From contig NZ_ATYT01000008.1 of NCBI RefSeq assembly GCF_000427825.1, positions 118,927-182,926 on the forward strand: a stretch of 64,000 nt of DNA, given 5' to 3'. A program made the position numbers and the translations under genes. Of this stretch, positions 10,105-18,789 are shown piece by piece. The stretch comes from Thermocrispum municipale DSM 44069 (GTDB lineage Bacteria > Actinomycetota > Actinomycetes > Mycobacteriales > Pseudonocardiaceae). The notes under the pieces were generated by a model, which saw only the letters and a list, made by a program, of their open reading frames with translations, did no database searches and had not been told where the DNA came from. The first letter of the stretch is position 1. Every line of letters begins with the position of its first letter.

Positions 10105-10164
10105 CCGGTCTCCTTCCGCCGACTGGCGACCGGGCGTGCGCCCAGCCCGTCCTATTGTGAGCGG

Positions 10165-10824
10165 GTGACCACCGACCAGCCGGCGAGACGCGCCGGGACC
10201 GCCGAAACGAGCCTGCTCCGTCAGGCGGCCACGCTGCCGAACGTGATCTCGCTGCTGCGACTGGCGCTGGTTCCGGTGTTCCTGTGGCTGTTGCTCGGCC
10301 CGCGCTGGGACGGCATCGCCGTCCTGGTGCTGGCGTTCGCCGGGTTCAGCGACTGGCTGGACGGCAAGCTCGCCCGCTGGCTCAACCAGCTCTCCCGCCT
10401 CGGTCAGCTGCTCGACCCGGCGGCCGACCGGCTCTACGTCGTCGCGACGCTGCTGGCGTTCCTGGTGCGCGAGATCCTGCCGTGGTGGGTGATCGCCGTG
10501 CTGGTCGGCCGCGAACTCATGCTGCTGGGCTGCGTCACGGTGCTGCGCGCCAGACGGTTCACGTACCCGGAAGTGACCTACGTGGGCAAAGGCGCGACGT
10601 TCGTGCTGATGTACGCGTTCCCGATGCTGCTGCTCATCCAGACCGACTTCGCCGGCCCCGTCGTGGTCGACGTGGTCCGGCCGGTGGCGTATGCGTTCAT
10701 GATCTGGGGCGGCGTGTTGTACGTGTGGTCCGGTGTGCTGTATGTCGTTCAGACATGGCTGGCTGTCCGTAACCGACAGCCGGGCAGCGGCGACGGAGGT
10801 CGAGATGCCGTCGCCGGGACCTAG
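10165..10824 (+). CDS. CDP-alcohol phosphatidyltransferase family protein
   Basis: A membrane enzyme that transfers a phosphatidyl group from CDP-diacylglycerol to an alcohol. The signature D-x2-D-G-x2-A-R-x8-G-x3-D-x3-D is complete (SDWLDGKLARW ... GQLLDPAADR, residues about 57-87). Some five to six hydrophobic segments surround it in 219 residues. The alcohol (glycerol-3-phosphate as in PgsA, inositol, or other) cannot be decided. The position just upstream of gcvH matches the mycobacterial pgsA2-gcvH-garA locus. Start is GTG at 10165. Confidence 0.9.
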   Translation: MTTDQPARRAGTAETSLLRQAATLPNVISLLRLALVPVFLWLLLGPRWDGIAVLVLAFAGFSDWLDGKLARWLNQLSRLGQLLDPAADRLYVVATLLAFLVREILPWWVIAVLVGRELMLLGCVTVLRARRFTYPEVTYVGKGATFVLMYAFPMLLLIQTDFAGPVVVDVVRPVAYAFMIWGGVLYVWSGVLYVVQTWLAVRNRQPGSGDGGRDAVAGT

Positions 10825-10871
10825 CTGGCACACTCTCGACGGCGAACGGGGATGGCAGGAAGGGAAGGCTC

Positions 10872-11258
10872 GTGACGGTTCCAGACGGACTGCGCTACAC
10901 CGAGGAGCACGAGTGGGTCTCGGCAGGCGCGAGGGAAGGCACGTTGCGTGTCGGTGTCACCGAGTACGCTCAAGATCAGTTGGGCGATGTGGTGTTCGTC
11001 GATCTCCCGGAGACGGGAACCACGGTCACCGCGGGTCAGCCGTTCGGCGAGATCGAGTCGACCAAGAGCGTCTCGGAGCTGTTCGCGCCGGTGGACGGCG
11101 AGGTGACCGCGGTCAACGACGCGGTGGCCGACGCCCCGGAAGTGATCAACAGCGACCCGTACGGCGAGGGCTGGCTGATCGAGATCACCCCGTCCGATCC
11201 GGCCGCGGTGGACGGGCTGCTGGACGCCGAGGCGTATCAGAAGTTGATCGAGGGCTGA
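10872..11258 (+). CDS. gcvH: Glycine cleavage system H protein
   Basis: A 128-residue lipoyl carrier that shuttles the aminomethyl group between P, T and L proteins. The lipoylation site is Lys65 in EIESTKSVSEL. The start is GTG at 10872 after GGGAAGG. It is not joined to gcvP here; garA, ftsR, a nuclease and a MerR gene lie between. Unlike gcvP it shows no glycine riboswitch upstream. Confidence 0.97.
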   Translation: MTVPDGLRYTEEHEWVSAGAREGTLRVGVTEYAQDQLGDVVFVDLPETGTTVTAGQPFGEIESTKSVSELFAPVDGEVTAVNDAVADAPEVINSDPYGEGWLIEITPSDPAAVDGLLDAEAYQKLIEG

Positions 11259-11372
11259 CCGGCCGACCGGCTGCGTCCAGTTGGGGGGAGTGATGGTCCG
11301 CAACCCGCCCGGACACGGTACGTTGAGCAAACACGACCCAGTCGATTCAGCAGCGACGTGAGGAGAGTCCAG

Positions 11373-11828
11373 GTGACCACGAACGACGGGCCCGGCGTTC
11401 CCCCAGAAGAGGCCCCAGAGCGGACCTCCGTCTTCCGGGCTGACTTCCTCGACGAAGGCCAGTCGGAGGCGCCCGCTTCCGAAGCCCCGGTCTCCGGGAT
11501 CGAGGCGTTGCCCGCTGGTTCCGCCCTGCTGGTCGTCAAGCGCGGACCGAATGCCGGTTCACGATTCTTGTTGGACCGCGACACCACGAGCGCTGGCCGC
11601 CACCCGGACAGCGACATCTTCCTCGACGATGTCACGGTTTCGCGTCGCCATGCGGAGTTCCGCCGCGAAGGTGGCGAGTTCGTCGTGATCGACGTCGGCA
11701 GCCTCAACGGCACCTACGTCAACCGCGAGCCGGTCGACCAAGCGGTGCTCGCCGGTGGTGACGAGGTGCAGATCGGCAAGTTCCGGCTGGTGTTCCTGTC
11801 CGGCGGTTCGGCGACGTCAGGGAGCTAA
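11373..11828 (+). CDS. garA: FHA-domain metabolic regulator GarA (OdhI)
   Basis: A 151-residue regulator of 2-oxoglutarate dehydrogenase and glutamate metabolism. The FHA domain (residues about 50-140) is highly conserved: SAGRHPDSDIFLDDVTVSRRHAEF and VGSLNGTYVNREPV. The N-terminal phospho-switch reads ERTSVFRADF; M. tuberculosis GarA has ETTSVFRADF, where the first Thr is the PknG target and the second the PknB target. Here the first position is Arg17 and only Thr18 remains. The start is GTG at 11373, preceded by GAGGAGA. Confidence 0.96.
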   Translation: MTTNDGPGVPPEEAPERTSVFRADFLDEGQSEAPASEAPVSGIEALPAGSALLVVKRGPNAGSRFLLDRDTTSAGRHPDSDIFLDDVTVSRRHAEFRREGGEFVVIDVGSLNGTYVNREPVDQAVLAGGDEVQIGKFRLVFLSGGSATSGS

Positions 11829-11836
11829 CGGAACCA

Positions 11837-12604
11837 GTGACGGCGGCAGGTCGGTCAGCGGGCGGAGCGTCGGAACGCGGTCGGCGCAGCGGGCTGAGCA
11901 TCGGTGCTGTGCTCGCGCAGCTGCGCACCGAGTTCCCCGACGTCACGATCTCCAAGATCAGGTTCCTCGAGTCGGAAGGGCTGGTGCGGCCTGCCCGTAC
12001 GGCCTCCGGCTACCGGCAGTTCACGCCTGCCGATGTCGAGCGGTTGCGGTTCGTCCTGTCCGCGCAGCGCGACCACTACCTGCCGCTGAAGGTGATCAAG
12101 GACCAGCTCGATGCCGCCGACGGCGCCGGCACGAGCCCGTCCGGACCGCCTGCGCTCAAACCGCCGCGCCGCCTGGTGTCGCTGACGCCGGGCGCGGAGG
12201 GGCCGACGGCGGAGGATTTCGCGCCCGGCAGGGAAATCCGCCTGACCAAGGAGGACCTGCTCGAACAGTCCGGCGTGGACGCGGCACTGCTGGCCGAGCT
12301 CGAGCAGTTCGGGTTGATCCGGCCAGGGGCCGCGGGCTTCTACGACGCCGACGCGGTGCAGGTGGCCAAGACCGTGCGGGCGATGACCGAGTACGGCATC
12401 GAACCCCGGCATTTGCGGGCGTTCCGGGCGTCGGCGGACCGCGAGGTCGGCTTGCTGGAGCAGATCGTGGCCCCGGTGTCACGGCATCGTGATGAAGCCG
12501 CCAAGGCGCGCGCCGACGAGATGGTCCGGGAATTGGCCGCGCTGTCGGTGACGTTGCACACGCTGCTGGTCAAGGCGGGAATTCGTTCTGTGACCTCGGG
12601 TTGA
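11837..12604 (+). CDS. ftsR: MerR-family regulator FtsR
   Basis: A 255-residue MerR-type DNA-binding protein, the orthologue of the protein encoded directly after garA in mycobacteria and corynebacteria (Rv1828/FtsR, activator of ftsZ in Corynebacterium). The N-terminal winged helix reads VTISKIRFLESEGLVRPART and GYRQFTPADVERL. A second, C-terminal domain begins near residue 130 (REIRLTKEDLLEQSGV). Its GTG start lies 8 bases after garA, so cotranscription is likely. Confidence 0.93.
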   Translation: MTAAGRSAGGASERGRRSGLSIGAVLAQLRTEFPDVTISKIRFLESEGLVRPARTASGYRQFTPADVERLRFVLSAQRDHYLPLKVIKDQLDAADGAGTSPSGPPALKPPRRLVSLTPGAEGPTAEDFAPGREIRLTKEDLLEQSGVDAALLAELEQFGLIRPGAAGFYDADAVQVAKTVRAMTEYGIEPRHLRAFRASADREVGLLEQIVAPVSRHRDEAAKARADEMVRELAALSVTLHTLLVKAGIRSVTSG

Positions 12605-12719
12605 GGTCGTGTGTTCGTGCCCGTCGGTCACTGCTCGGGACCGGCTCGGAGCCTACGGTGAGTGGCCACGAAACCCTGGGCAGATTGCCCATATGACGGG
12701 TAGCGTCGAGAGAGACGAT

Positions 12720-12751
12720 GCGGGATCCTCGGAGAGCGAGGTGATTCCCGC
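12720..12751 (+). other. Possible leader hairpin before the DUF151 gene
   Basis: Arms GCGGGA (12720-12725) and TCCCGC (12746-12751) enclose an inner CTCG/CGAG pairing. It lies 25 bases upstream of the ATG at 12776. It may be a leader structure or chance in GC-rich DNA. Confidence 0.3.
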
Positions 12752-12775
12752 ACCACGAGTGGGAGGCGAGGCCCG

Positions 12776-13249
12776 ATGAACGAGATGCGCGTCGTCGGCG
12801 TGCGGGTCGAACTGCCCGCGAACACCCCGATCCTGCTGCTGCGGGAAGCCAACGGGGACCGCTACCTGCCGATTTGGATCGGATCGGTGGAGGCCACTGC
12901 CATCGCGCTCGAGCAGCAGGGCGTGCGTCCTGCGCGGCCGCTGACCCATGATCTGCTCAAAGAGGTCATCGGGGCCCTCGGCCGGGAGCTGGAGCAGGTA
13001 GTGATCACCGACCTCAAGGAAGGCACGTTCTTCGCCGAACTGGTCTTCGACGGTGATGTCCGGGTCTCCGCCCGGCCGAGCGACTCGGTCGCGCTGGCGT
13101 TGCGCGCGGGTGTTCCCATCCACGCCGAGGACTCGGTGCTGGACGAGGCGGGCTTGATCATTCCGGACGAGCAAGAGGACGAGGTGGAGAAGTTCCGCGA
13201 GTTCCTCGACTCGGTGACGCCGGAAGATTTCCGCGGCGCGGACACCTGA
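12776..13249 (+). CDS. Bifunctional nuclease family protein (DUF151)
   Basis: A 157-residue protein of the BFN/DUF151 family, with the conserved core LREANGDRYLPIWIGSVEA near residues 22-40 and the motif RPSDSVALALRAGVPI. Members have been reported as DNases/RNases. The conserved location between ftsR and the second MerR gene is the same as Rv1829 in mycobacteria, so an unrecognised link to this regulatory block is likely. The ATG at 12776 follows GGGAGGCGAGG. Confidence 0.93.
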   Translation: MNEMRVVGVRVELPANTPILLLREANGDRYLPIWIGSVEATAIALEQQGVRPARPLTHDLLKEVIGALGRELEQVVITDLKEGTFFAELVFDGDVRVSARPSDSVALALRAGVPIHAEDSVLDEAGLIIPDEQEDEVEKFREFLDSVTPEDFRGADT

Positions 13250-13479
13250 GCGGCAGCGACACGCGAGTGCCTTCGTGACGCAGGCGAATCACCTGGTGCA
13301 CGACGCATTCCTCCGCGGTTGTCGCCGGCGGTGACGAAGTGATTCCGGGCCGTGTCGGGTCACCAGCCTCGAGTCGTGGTCGAGGTTTGTGGCGAGTCGC
13401 GTTGACCGGACCTGCGGCGAGGCCCTACCGTCGGGTGCAGGTGAATCGCGTGCATGTGATTCGGCAGCGGGAGGTTTGC

Positions 13480-14052
13480 GTGGTCGACAACGAGACCAGG
13501 CCCGTGCAGCGTGAGGGTGGCGAGCAGGGAGAGCTGTTCCCGGACTCGTCGGTGCCCGACGACCTTGTCGGCTACCGTGGCCCGGCTGCCTGTCAGATCG
13601 CCGGTATCACCTACCGGCAGTTGGATTACTGGGCGCGCACCAAGCTGGTCGAGCCGAGCATCCGCACCGCGCACGGATCCGGCTCCCAGCGGCTGTACTC
13701 GTTCAAGGACCTGCTGGTCCTCAAGATCGTCAAGCGCCTGCTGGACGCGGGTGTGTCGTTGCAGAACATCCGCACGGCCGTCGATCACCTGCGCGACCGC
13801 GGCGTGCGGGATCTCGCCGCGGTGACGCTGTTCTCCGACGGCACCACGGTGTACGAGTGCACCTCACCCGAGGAGATCGTCGACCTGCTGCAGGGAGGCC
13901 AAGGCGTGTTCGGTATCGCGGTCAGCGGCGCGATGCAGGAGATCAGCGGCAGCATCCACGAGTTCCCCGCGGAACGGGTCGACGGTGGCGAGGTCACCGT
14001 GCCGATGCGGGACGAGCTGGCCGAGCGTCGGTCGGCGCGCAAGACAGGCTGA
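13480..14052 (+). CDS. MerR-family transcriptional regulator (Rv1830 type)
   Basis: A 190-residue protein with a MerR helix-turn-helix (AACQIAGITYRQLDYWARTK, then GSQRLYSFKDLLVLKIVKRL). The C-terminal part has FSDGTTVYECTSPEEIVDLLQGGQGVFGIAV. GGGAGG five bases before GTG 13480 and homology support that start, although the frame is open further upstream. Orthologues sit between the DUF151 gene and gcvP in many actinomycetes. The regulated genes are not known from sequence. Confidence 0.92.
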   Translation: MVDNETRPVQREGGEQGELFPDSSVPDDLVGYRGPAACQIAGITYRQLDYWARTKLVEPSIRTAHGSGSQRLYSFKDLLVLKIVKRLLDAGVSLQNIRTAVDHLRDRGVRDLAAVTLFSDGTTVYECTSPEEIVDLLQGGQGVFGIAVSGAMQEISGSIHEFPAERVDGGEVTVPMRDELAERRSARKTG

Positions 14053-14113
14053 TACCCGAACGTTCCCGGCCGCGTCCGGCTCGGCGGTTACACTGACGGC
14101 GTAGTCGTTGACC

Positions 14114-14300
14114 CCGTGCGGGAGAGTCCGAGCTCAAGGCTCGGCGCCGAAGGAGCAACCCCTCCCCGGAACCTCTCAGGCACCCAGGACCGCACGGTGA
14201 GACGCCTCTGGATAGCAGGCACGCGCTGCGTGTCTCGCCGAAGGTGCAAGTCCGCACGCTGCGGATGAAGCTCTCAGGCACCCGTCGTGGGTAGGGACAG
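14114..14300 (+). ncRNA. Tandem glycine riboswitch
   Basis: Two glycine aptamers in a row precede gcvP. Aptamer 1 is closed by CCGTGCG (14114-14120) and CGCACGG (14191-14197) and contains the conserved GCCGAAGGAGCAA and CTCTCAGGCACC segments. Aptamer 2 (about 14198-14297) repeats CGCCGAAGGTGCAAG and CTCTCAGGCACC. The GTG-start region of gcvP follows about 50 bases later. In the known class, glycine binding switches the downstream cleavage-system gene on. Confidence 0.95.
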
Positions 14301-14348
14301 AGGGGGAGGACGACAGGCTCCTGCCCGCCGATCGCCCGGAGGCCCACG

Positions 14349-17243
14349 ATGTCGCGACCCAGTTTGGCAGAGCTCGAGCACGGTACGCCGTTCGTCGACC
14401 GGCACATCGGTCCCCGCCGCGCGGAGCTGGACCGCATGCTCGGCACGATCGGTGTCTCGTCGCTCGAGCAGCTGGCCGATGCGGCCGTACCCCAATCCAT
14501 CCGTGATGCCGAGCCGCCGCAGCTACCCGCTCCGGCCACCGAGTCGCAGGTGCTCGCGGAGTTGCGGGCGCTGGCCGCGCAGAACAAGCCGATGGTGCAG
14601 ATGATCGGCCAGGGCTACTACGGCACGGTCACGCCGCCGGTCATCCGCAGGCAGATCGTGGAGAACCCGGCCTGGTACACCGCGTACACGCCTTATCAGC
14701 CGGAGATCTCCCAGGGCAGGCTGGAAGCGCTGCTGAACTTCCAGACCATGGTCGCTGACCTCACCGGCCTGCCGGTGGCCAACGCGTCGATGCTCGACGA
14801 GGCCACCGCGGCGGCCGAGGCGATGACATTGGTACGCCGGGCGTCCCGGAAGAACACCTCATCGCGCTTTCTGGTCGACGCCGACACCTTCCCGCAGACC
14901 ATCGCGGTACTGCAGACCCGTGCCGAGCCGCTCGGGATCGAGCTGGACATCCGACAGGTCGGCGAATTCGCGGCCGCACTGCACGAGCAGAAGTACTTCG
15001 GTGTGCTGTTCTCCTACCCGTCGGCCTCCGGGGCGGTGCGCGACGACCGGGAGCTGATCGAGCTGGCGCACGAGCACGAGGCGTCCGTCGTCGTCGCGGC
15101 CGATCTGCTCGCGCTGACGCTGCTGCGGCCTCCGGGCGAGGTCGGTGCGGACGTCGTGGTGGGTTCGGCCCAGCGGTTCGGGGTGCCGATGGGCTTCGGT
15201 GGCCCGCACGCCGGCTACCTGGCCGTTCGTCAGGGGCTGGAGCGGCAGCTGCCGGGCCGGCTGGTCGGGGTGAGCACCGACGCCGACGGCTCGATCGCCT
15301 ACCGACTGGCGCTGCAGACGCGTGAGCAGCACATCCGTCGCGAGAAGGCGACGTCGAACATCTGCACCGCCCAGGTGCTGCTCGCCGTGGTCGCCTCGGC
15401 GTACGGCGTCTATCACGGGGCCGAGGGCCTGAAGTCCATCGCGCAGCGGACGCACCGGATGGCCGCAGTGCTCGCCGCCGGGCTGCGCGCAGGTGGCATC
15501 GAGCTGGTGCACGACAACTTCTTCGACACGGTGCGCGCGGTCGTCCCCGGCCGAGCGCACGCAGTCGTCGACCAGGCTCGCGGTCTCGGTGTGAACCTGC
15601 ACTTCGTCGACGACGACCACGTCGGCATCTCGTGCGACGAGACGACCACCAGGGAACACCTGTCGCTGGTGTGGAAGGCGTTCGGGCTGTCGACCGCGGA
15701 CGCCGACGTCCTGGACGAGAGCACCCCCGACGCGCTTCCGGCCTCGCTGCTGCGGACGTCGGAGTACATGACGCATCCGGTGTTCAACCGGCACCGGTCG
15801 GAGACCGCGTTGCTGCGCTACCTGCGCGAGCTGTCCGACAAGGACGTGGCGCTGGACCGGAGCATGATCCCACTGGGTTCGTGCACGATGAAGCTCAACG
15901 CGGCAGCGGAGATGGAGGCCATCACCTGGCCGGAGTTCACCGAACTGCACCCGTTCGCGCCCACCGAGGACGCGGCGGGGCTGCTGCGTGTCGTGTCCGA
16001 CCTGCAGCGGTGGCTGGCCGAGGTCACCGGGTACGACGCGGTGTCGCTGCAGCCGAACGCAGGCAGCCAGGGTGAGTTCGCCGGGTTGCTGGCCATCCGC
16101 GCCTACCATCGCGACCGCGGTGAGTCGCAGCGTGAGGTCTGCCTGATCCCCTCCAGCGCACATGGCACGAACGCCGCCAGCGCGGTGATGGCCGGCATGC
16201 GCGTGGTGGTCGTCAAGTGCGACGACGGCGGCAACATCGACATGGACCACCTGCGCGAGTTGGCCGCGAAGCACGCCGACGACCTCGCCGCGATCATGAT
16301 CACTTACCCGTCGACCCACGGCGTGTACGAGGACACCGTCGCCGAGGTCTGCCAGATCGTGCACGACCACGGCGGGCAGGTCTACATCGACGGCGCCAAC
16401 TTGAACGCGCTGATCGGGCTGGCCCGGTTCGGCAAGTTCGGCGCCGACGTGTCCCACCTGAACCTGCACAAGACGTTCTGCATCCCGCACGGTGGTGGCG
16501 GCCCTGGTGTCGGCCCGATCGGGGTGCGCTCGCACCTCGCGCCGTTCCTGCCGAACCACCCGTTGCAGCCTTCGGCGGGCCCGGACACCGGTGTCGGCCC
16601 GGTGAGCGCCGCGCCGTGGGGTTCGGCGTCGATCCTGCCGATCAGCTGGGCGTACGTGCGCATGATGAGTGCCGAGGGGCTCAAGCGCGCGACCCTCACG
16701 GCCGTGGCCGCGGCCAACTACGTGGCGCGGCGTCTGCACGAGCACTACCCGGTGCTGTACTCGGGCCACCGGCTGGGCAGCGACTCGGTCGGCCTGGTCG
16801 CTCACGAGTGCATCCTCGATCTGCGTGGGATCACCAAAGCGACCGGGATCTCGGTGGATGACGTGGCCAAGCGGCTGGCCGACTACGGGTTGCACGCGCC
16901 GACGATGTCCTTCCCGGTCGCGGGCACGTTGATGGTCGAGCCGACCGAGAGCGAGGACCTGGCGGAACTGGACCGGTTCTGCGACGCGATGATCGCCATC
17001 AAGGGCGAGATCGACCGGGTCGCGGCGGGGGAGTGGCCGCGGGAGGACAACCCGCTGGTGAACGCCCCGCACACCGCGGAATGCCTGACCGGGGAGTGGA
17101 ACCACCCGTACAGCCGTCAGGAGGCGGTGTACCCGGCGGGGTCGCGAGGGCCGAAGATCTGGCCACCGGTGCGGCGCATCAACCAGGCGGCAGGTGACCG
17201 GAACCTGGTGTGCTCCTGCCCGCCGCTGGAGGCCTACGCGTAG
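14349..17243 (+). CDS. gcvP: Glycine dehydrogenase (aminomethyl-transferring), P protein
   Basis: A 964-residue single-chain PLP enzyme that decarboxylates glycine and loads the aminomethyl group on GcvH lipoate. It starts with the typical [13 protein letters not shown], carries the glycine-rich [10 protein letters not shown] loop in the N-terminal half, and has the PLP lysine Lys708 in [18 protein letters not shown]. Length is normal for the fused (non-GcvPA/PB) form. GGAGG six bases before the ATG is the ribosome site. Expression is probably controlled by the tandem glycine riboswitch upstream. Confidence 0.97.
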   Translation: MSRPSLAELEHGTPFVDRHIGPRRAELDRMLGTIGVSSLEQLADAAVPQSIRDAEPPQLPAPATESQVLAELRALAAQNKPMVQMIGQGYYGTVTPPVIRRQIVENPAWYTAYTPYQPEISQGRLEALLNFQTMVADLTGLPVANASMLDEATAAAEAMTLVRRASRKNTSSRFLVDADTFPQTIAVLQTRAEPLGIELDIRQVGEFAAALHEQKYFGVLFSYPSASGAVRDDRELIELAHEHEASVVVAADLLALTLLRPPGEVGADVVVGSAQRFGVPMGFGGPHAGYLAVRQGLERQLPGRLVGVSTDADGSIAYRLALQTREQHIRREKATSNICTAQVLLAVVASAYGVYHGAEGLKSIAQRTHRMAAVLAAGLRAGGIELVHDNFFDTVRAVVPGRAHAVVDQARGLGVNLHFVDDDHVGISCDETTTREHLSLVWKAFGLSTADADVLDESTPDALPASLLRTSEYMTHPVFNRHRSETALLRYLRELSDKDVALDRSMIPLGSCTMKLNAAAEMEAITWPEFTELHPFAPTEDAAGLLRVVSDLQRWLAEVTGYDAVSLQPNAGSQGEFAGLLAIRAYHRDRGESQREVCLIPSSAHGTNAASAVMAGMRVVVVKCDDGGNIDMDHLRELAAKHADDLAAIMITYPSTHGVYEDTVAEVCQIVHDHGGQVYIDGANLNALIGLARFGKFGADVSHLNLHKTFCIPHGGGGPGVGPIGVRSHLAPFLPNHPLQPSAGPDTGVGPVSAAPWGSASILPISWAYVRMMSAEGLKRATLTAVAAANYVARRLHEHYPVLYSGHRLGSDSVGLVAHECILDLRGITKATGISVDDVAKRLADYGLHAPTMSFPVAGTLMVEPTESEDLAELDRFCDAMIAIKGEIDRVAAGEWPREDNPLVNAPHTAECLTGEWNHPYSRQEAVYPAGSRGPKIWPPVRRINQAAGDRNLVCSCPPLEAYA

Positions 17244-17426
17244 TCCGACGGCTGATCGCGCCTGGCTGGAAGCGCACCTGTGCGATCGGTTGTTGTGCTG
17301 CCGGTGTAGGACAGGTGCGATTGGGGGGTTGTGCCGTCGTCGTAGGTCGTTCGGCAAGGCCTCCGGCCGGCCGCCGCACGGTTGGCGTGGCCCGAGCGTC
17401 CGCCCGTTCCGGTAGCGTCGGCGAGC

Positions 17427-18449
17427 ATGCAGCCCCTCTCGCCGGTCGATGCGTTGCGCCGGATCGCGTTCCTGCTCGAGCGAGCCAGGGAACCGACGTA
17501 TCGCGTGCGGGCGTTCCGCACCGCGGCTGCGACGATCGAAGCGCTGCCGCAGGAGGAGCTCGAACGTCGAGCCGCCCATGGAACGCTGACCGACCTGAAA
17601 GGCATCGGCAAGGTGACCGCCACCGCGATCACCGAGGCGCTCGCCGGTGAGGTCCCGGTGTACCTGCGCCGCCTCGAGGCGACCGAAGGCCGGCCGGTGG
17701 CGGAGGGAGGTGCGGAGATCCGCGCGGCCCTGCGCGGCGATCTGCACACGCACTCGGACTGGTCGGACGGCGGCAGCCCGATCGAAGAGATGGCCCTGGC
17801 CGCCCGCGAGCTCGGCCACGAATACTTCGCGCTCACCGATCATTCGCCGCGGCTGACGGTGGCCAACGGCCTGTCACCGCAGCGGCTGCGGGACCAGCTC
17901 GACCTGGTCGCCGAGCTGAACGAGAAGCTGGACGGGATCCGGATCCTCACCGGCATCGAGGTCGACATCCTCGAGGACGGTTCCCTGGACCAGGAGCCCG
18001 AGCTGCTCGAGCGGCTGGACGTGGTGGTCGCCAGCGTGCACTCCAAACTGCGCATGCCCAAGCGGGAGATGACGCAGCGGATGGTTCGTGCGATCGCGAA
18101 CCCGCACACCGACGTGCTGGGCCACTGCACCGGCAGGCTCGTCACGGGCGGGCGCGGCAGGCGACCGGAGTCGGAGTTCGATCCCGACGTCGTGTTCGCG
18201 GCGTGCGCCAAGTTCGACGTCGCCGTGGAGATCAACTCCCGGCCCGAGCGGCTCGATCCGCCGAAGCGGCTGCTGCGCCTGGCGGTGGAAGCGGGGTGTT
18301 CGTTCGCCATCGACACCGACGCGCACGCGCCTGGGCAGCTGGACTGGCAGCCCTACGGCTGTGAGCGGGCCGCGGCGTGCGGGGTTCCGGTGGAGAAGAT
18401 CGTCAACACGCGCAGCGCCGACGAACTGCTGGCCTGGAGCAACGGCTGA
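17427..18449 (+). CDS. PHP-domain phosphoesterase with helix-hairpin-helix
   Basis: A 340-residue protein resembling the C-terminal part of bacterial family X DNA polymerases without the polymerase core. The N-terminal 90 residues carry an HhH segment (LTDLKGIGKVTATAI). The PHP metal-binding domain starts at about residue 105 with His107-Thr-His109 (DLHTHSDWSDG), followed by TDHSPR, the acidic GIEVDIL, VVASVHSK, HCTGR and the final DTDAHAP. All expected metal ligands are visible, so phosphoesterase activity is plausible. Nucleic acid as substrate is inferred from the HhH. Confidence 0.88.
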   Translation: MQPLSPVDALRRIAFLLERAREPTYRVRAFRTAAATIEALPQEELERRAAHGTLTDLKGIGKVTATAITEALAGEVPVYLRRLEATEGRPVAEGGAEIRAALRGDLHTHSDWSDGGSPIEEMALAARELGHEYFALTDHSPRLTVANGLSPQRLRDQLDLVAELNEKLDGIRILTGIEVDILEDGSLDQEPELLERLDVVVASVHSKLRMPKREMTQRMVRAIANPHTDVLGHCTGRLVTGGRGRRPESEFDPDVVFAACAKFDVAVEINSRPERLDPPKRLLRLAVEAGCSFAIDTDAHAPGQLDWQPYGCERAAACGVPVEKIVNTRSADELLAWSNG

Positions 18450-18471
18450 TCACTCCGGATCGACTCGGCGC

Positions 18472-18600
18472 GACGTGACCGCTACTCATGCCTCGCACGA
18501 GCAGTCAGCCCGGGAACGTGACTGCTGCTCGCACTTCGGATCAGCAGCCGGCCGGCAACGTGATTGCTCCTCGTGCCGCGTACCAGCGGCCAGCTCGGAG
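18472..18600. repeat. Imperfect tandem repeat, about 42-43 bp, three units
   Basis: The unit beginning ACGTGA then C/T-GCT is seen at 18473, 18516 and 18558 (spacings 43 and 42), with a degenerate partial fourth copy near 18603. On the minus strand each unit contains GAG-x-AGC followed by x2-TCACGT. The units diverge clearly, so this is an old repeat rather than an assembly slip. It is the only structure I see in the 340-base gene-free stretch 18450-18789. Confidence 0.6.
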
Positions 18601-18789
18601 CGACGGAACCGCCACTGAGTCACGAGCCAGGGCCCGCTGGGAGCGCTGGTTCGCGCCACGGGCGTGGCCGTGCTCGCCGAGGGTGCCCGCATGTGCCGCT
18701 GACCGCCGGGCGTGAGCAGCGGCTGTCACGCCGCCGAGCCCGGTACTCCGCACCACGAACGAGCCACCACACCGCAGCGACGGGCGCAT

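Noticed and set aside
17274..17318. Inverted repeat GCACCTGT / ACAGGTGC after gcvP as a terminator
   Set aside because: The loop would be 29 bases and the arms only 8; it overlaps an equally good direct repeat (GTGCGAT-YGG), so I do not call a terminator.
14859..17843. Very long open frame (about 990 codons) on the minus strand opposite gcvP
   Set aside because: It mirrors the GC-rich codon structure of gcvP, has no ribosome site or domain, and is rich in Arg/His/Gly as expected for an antisense shadow.
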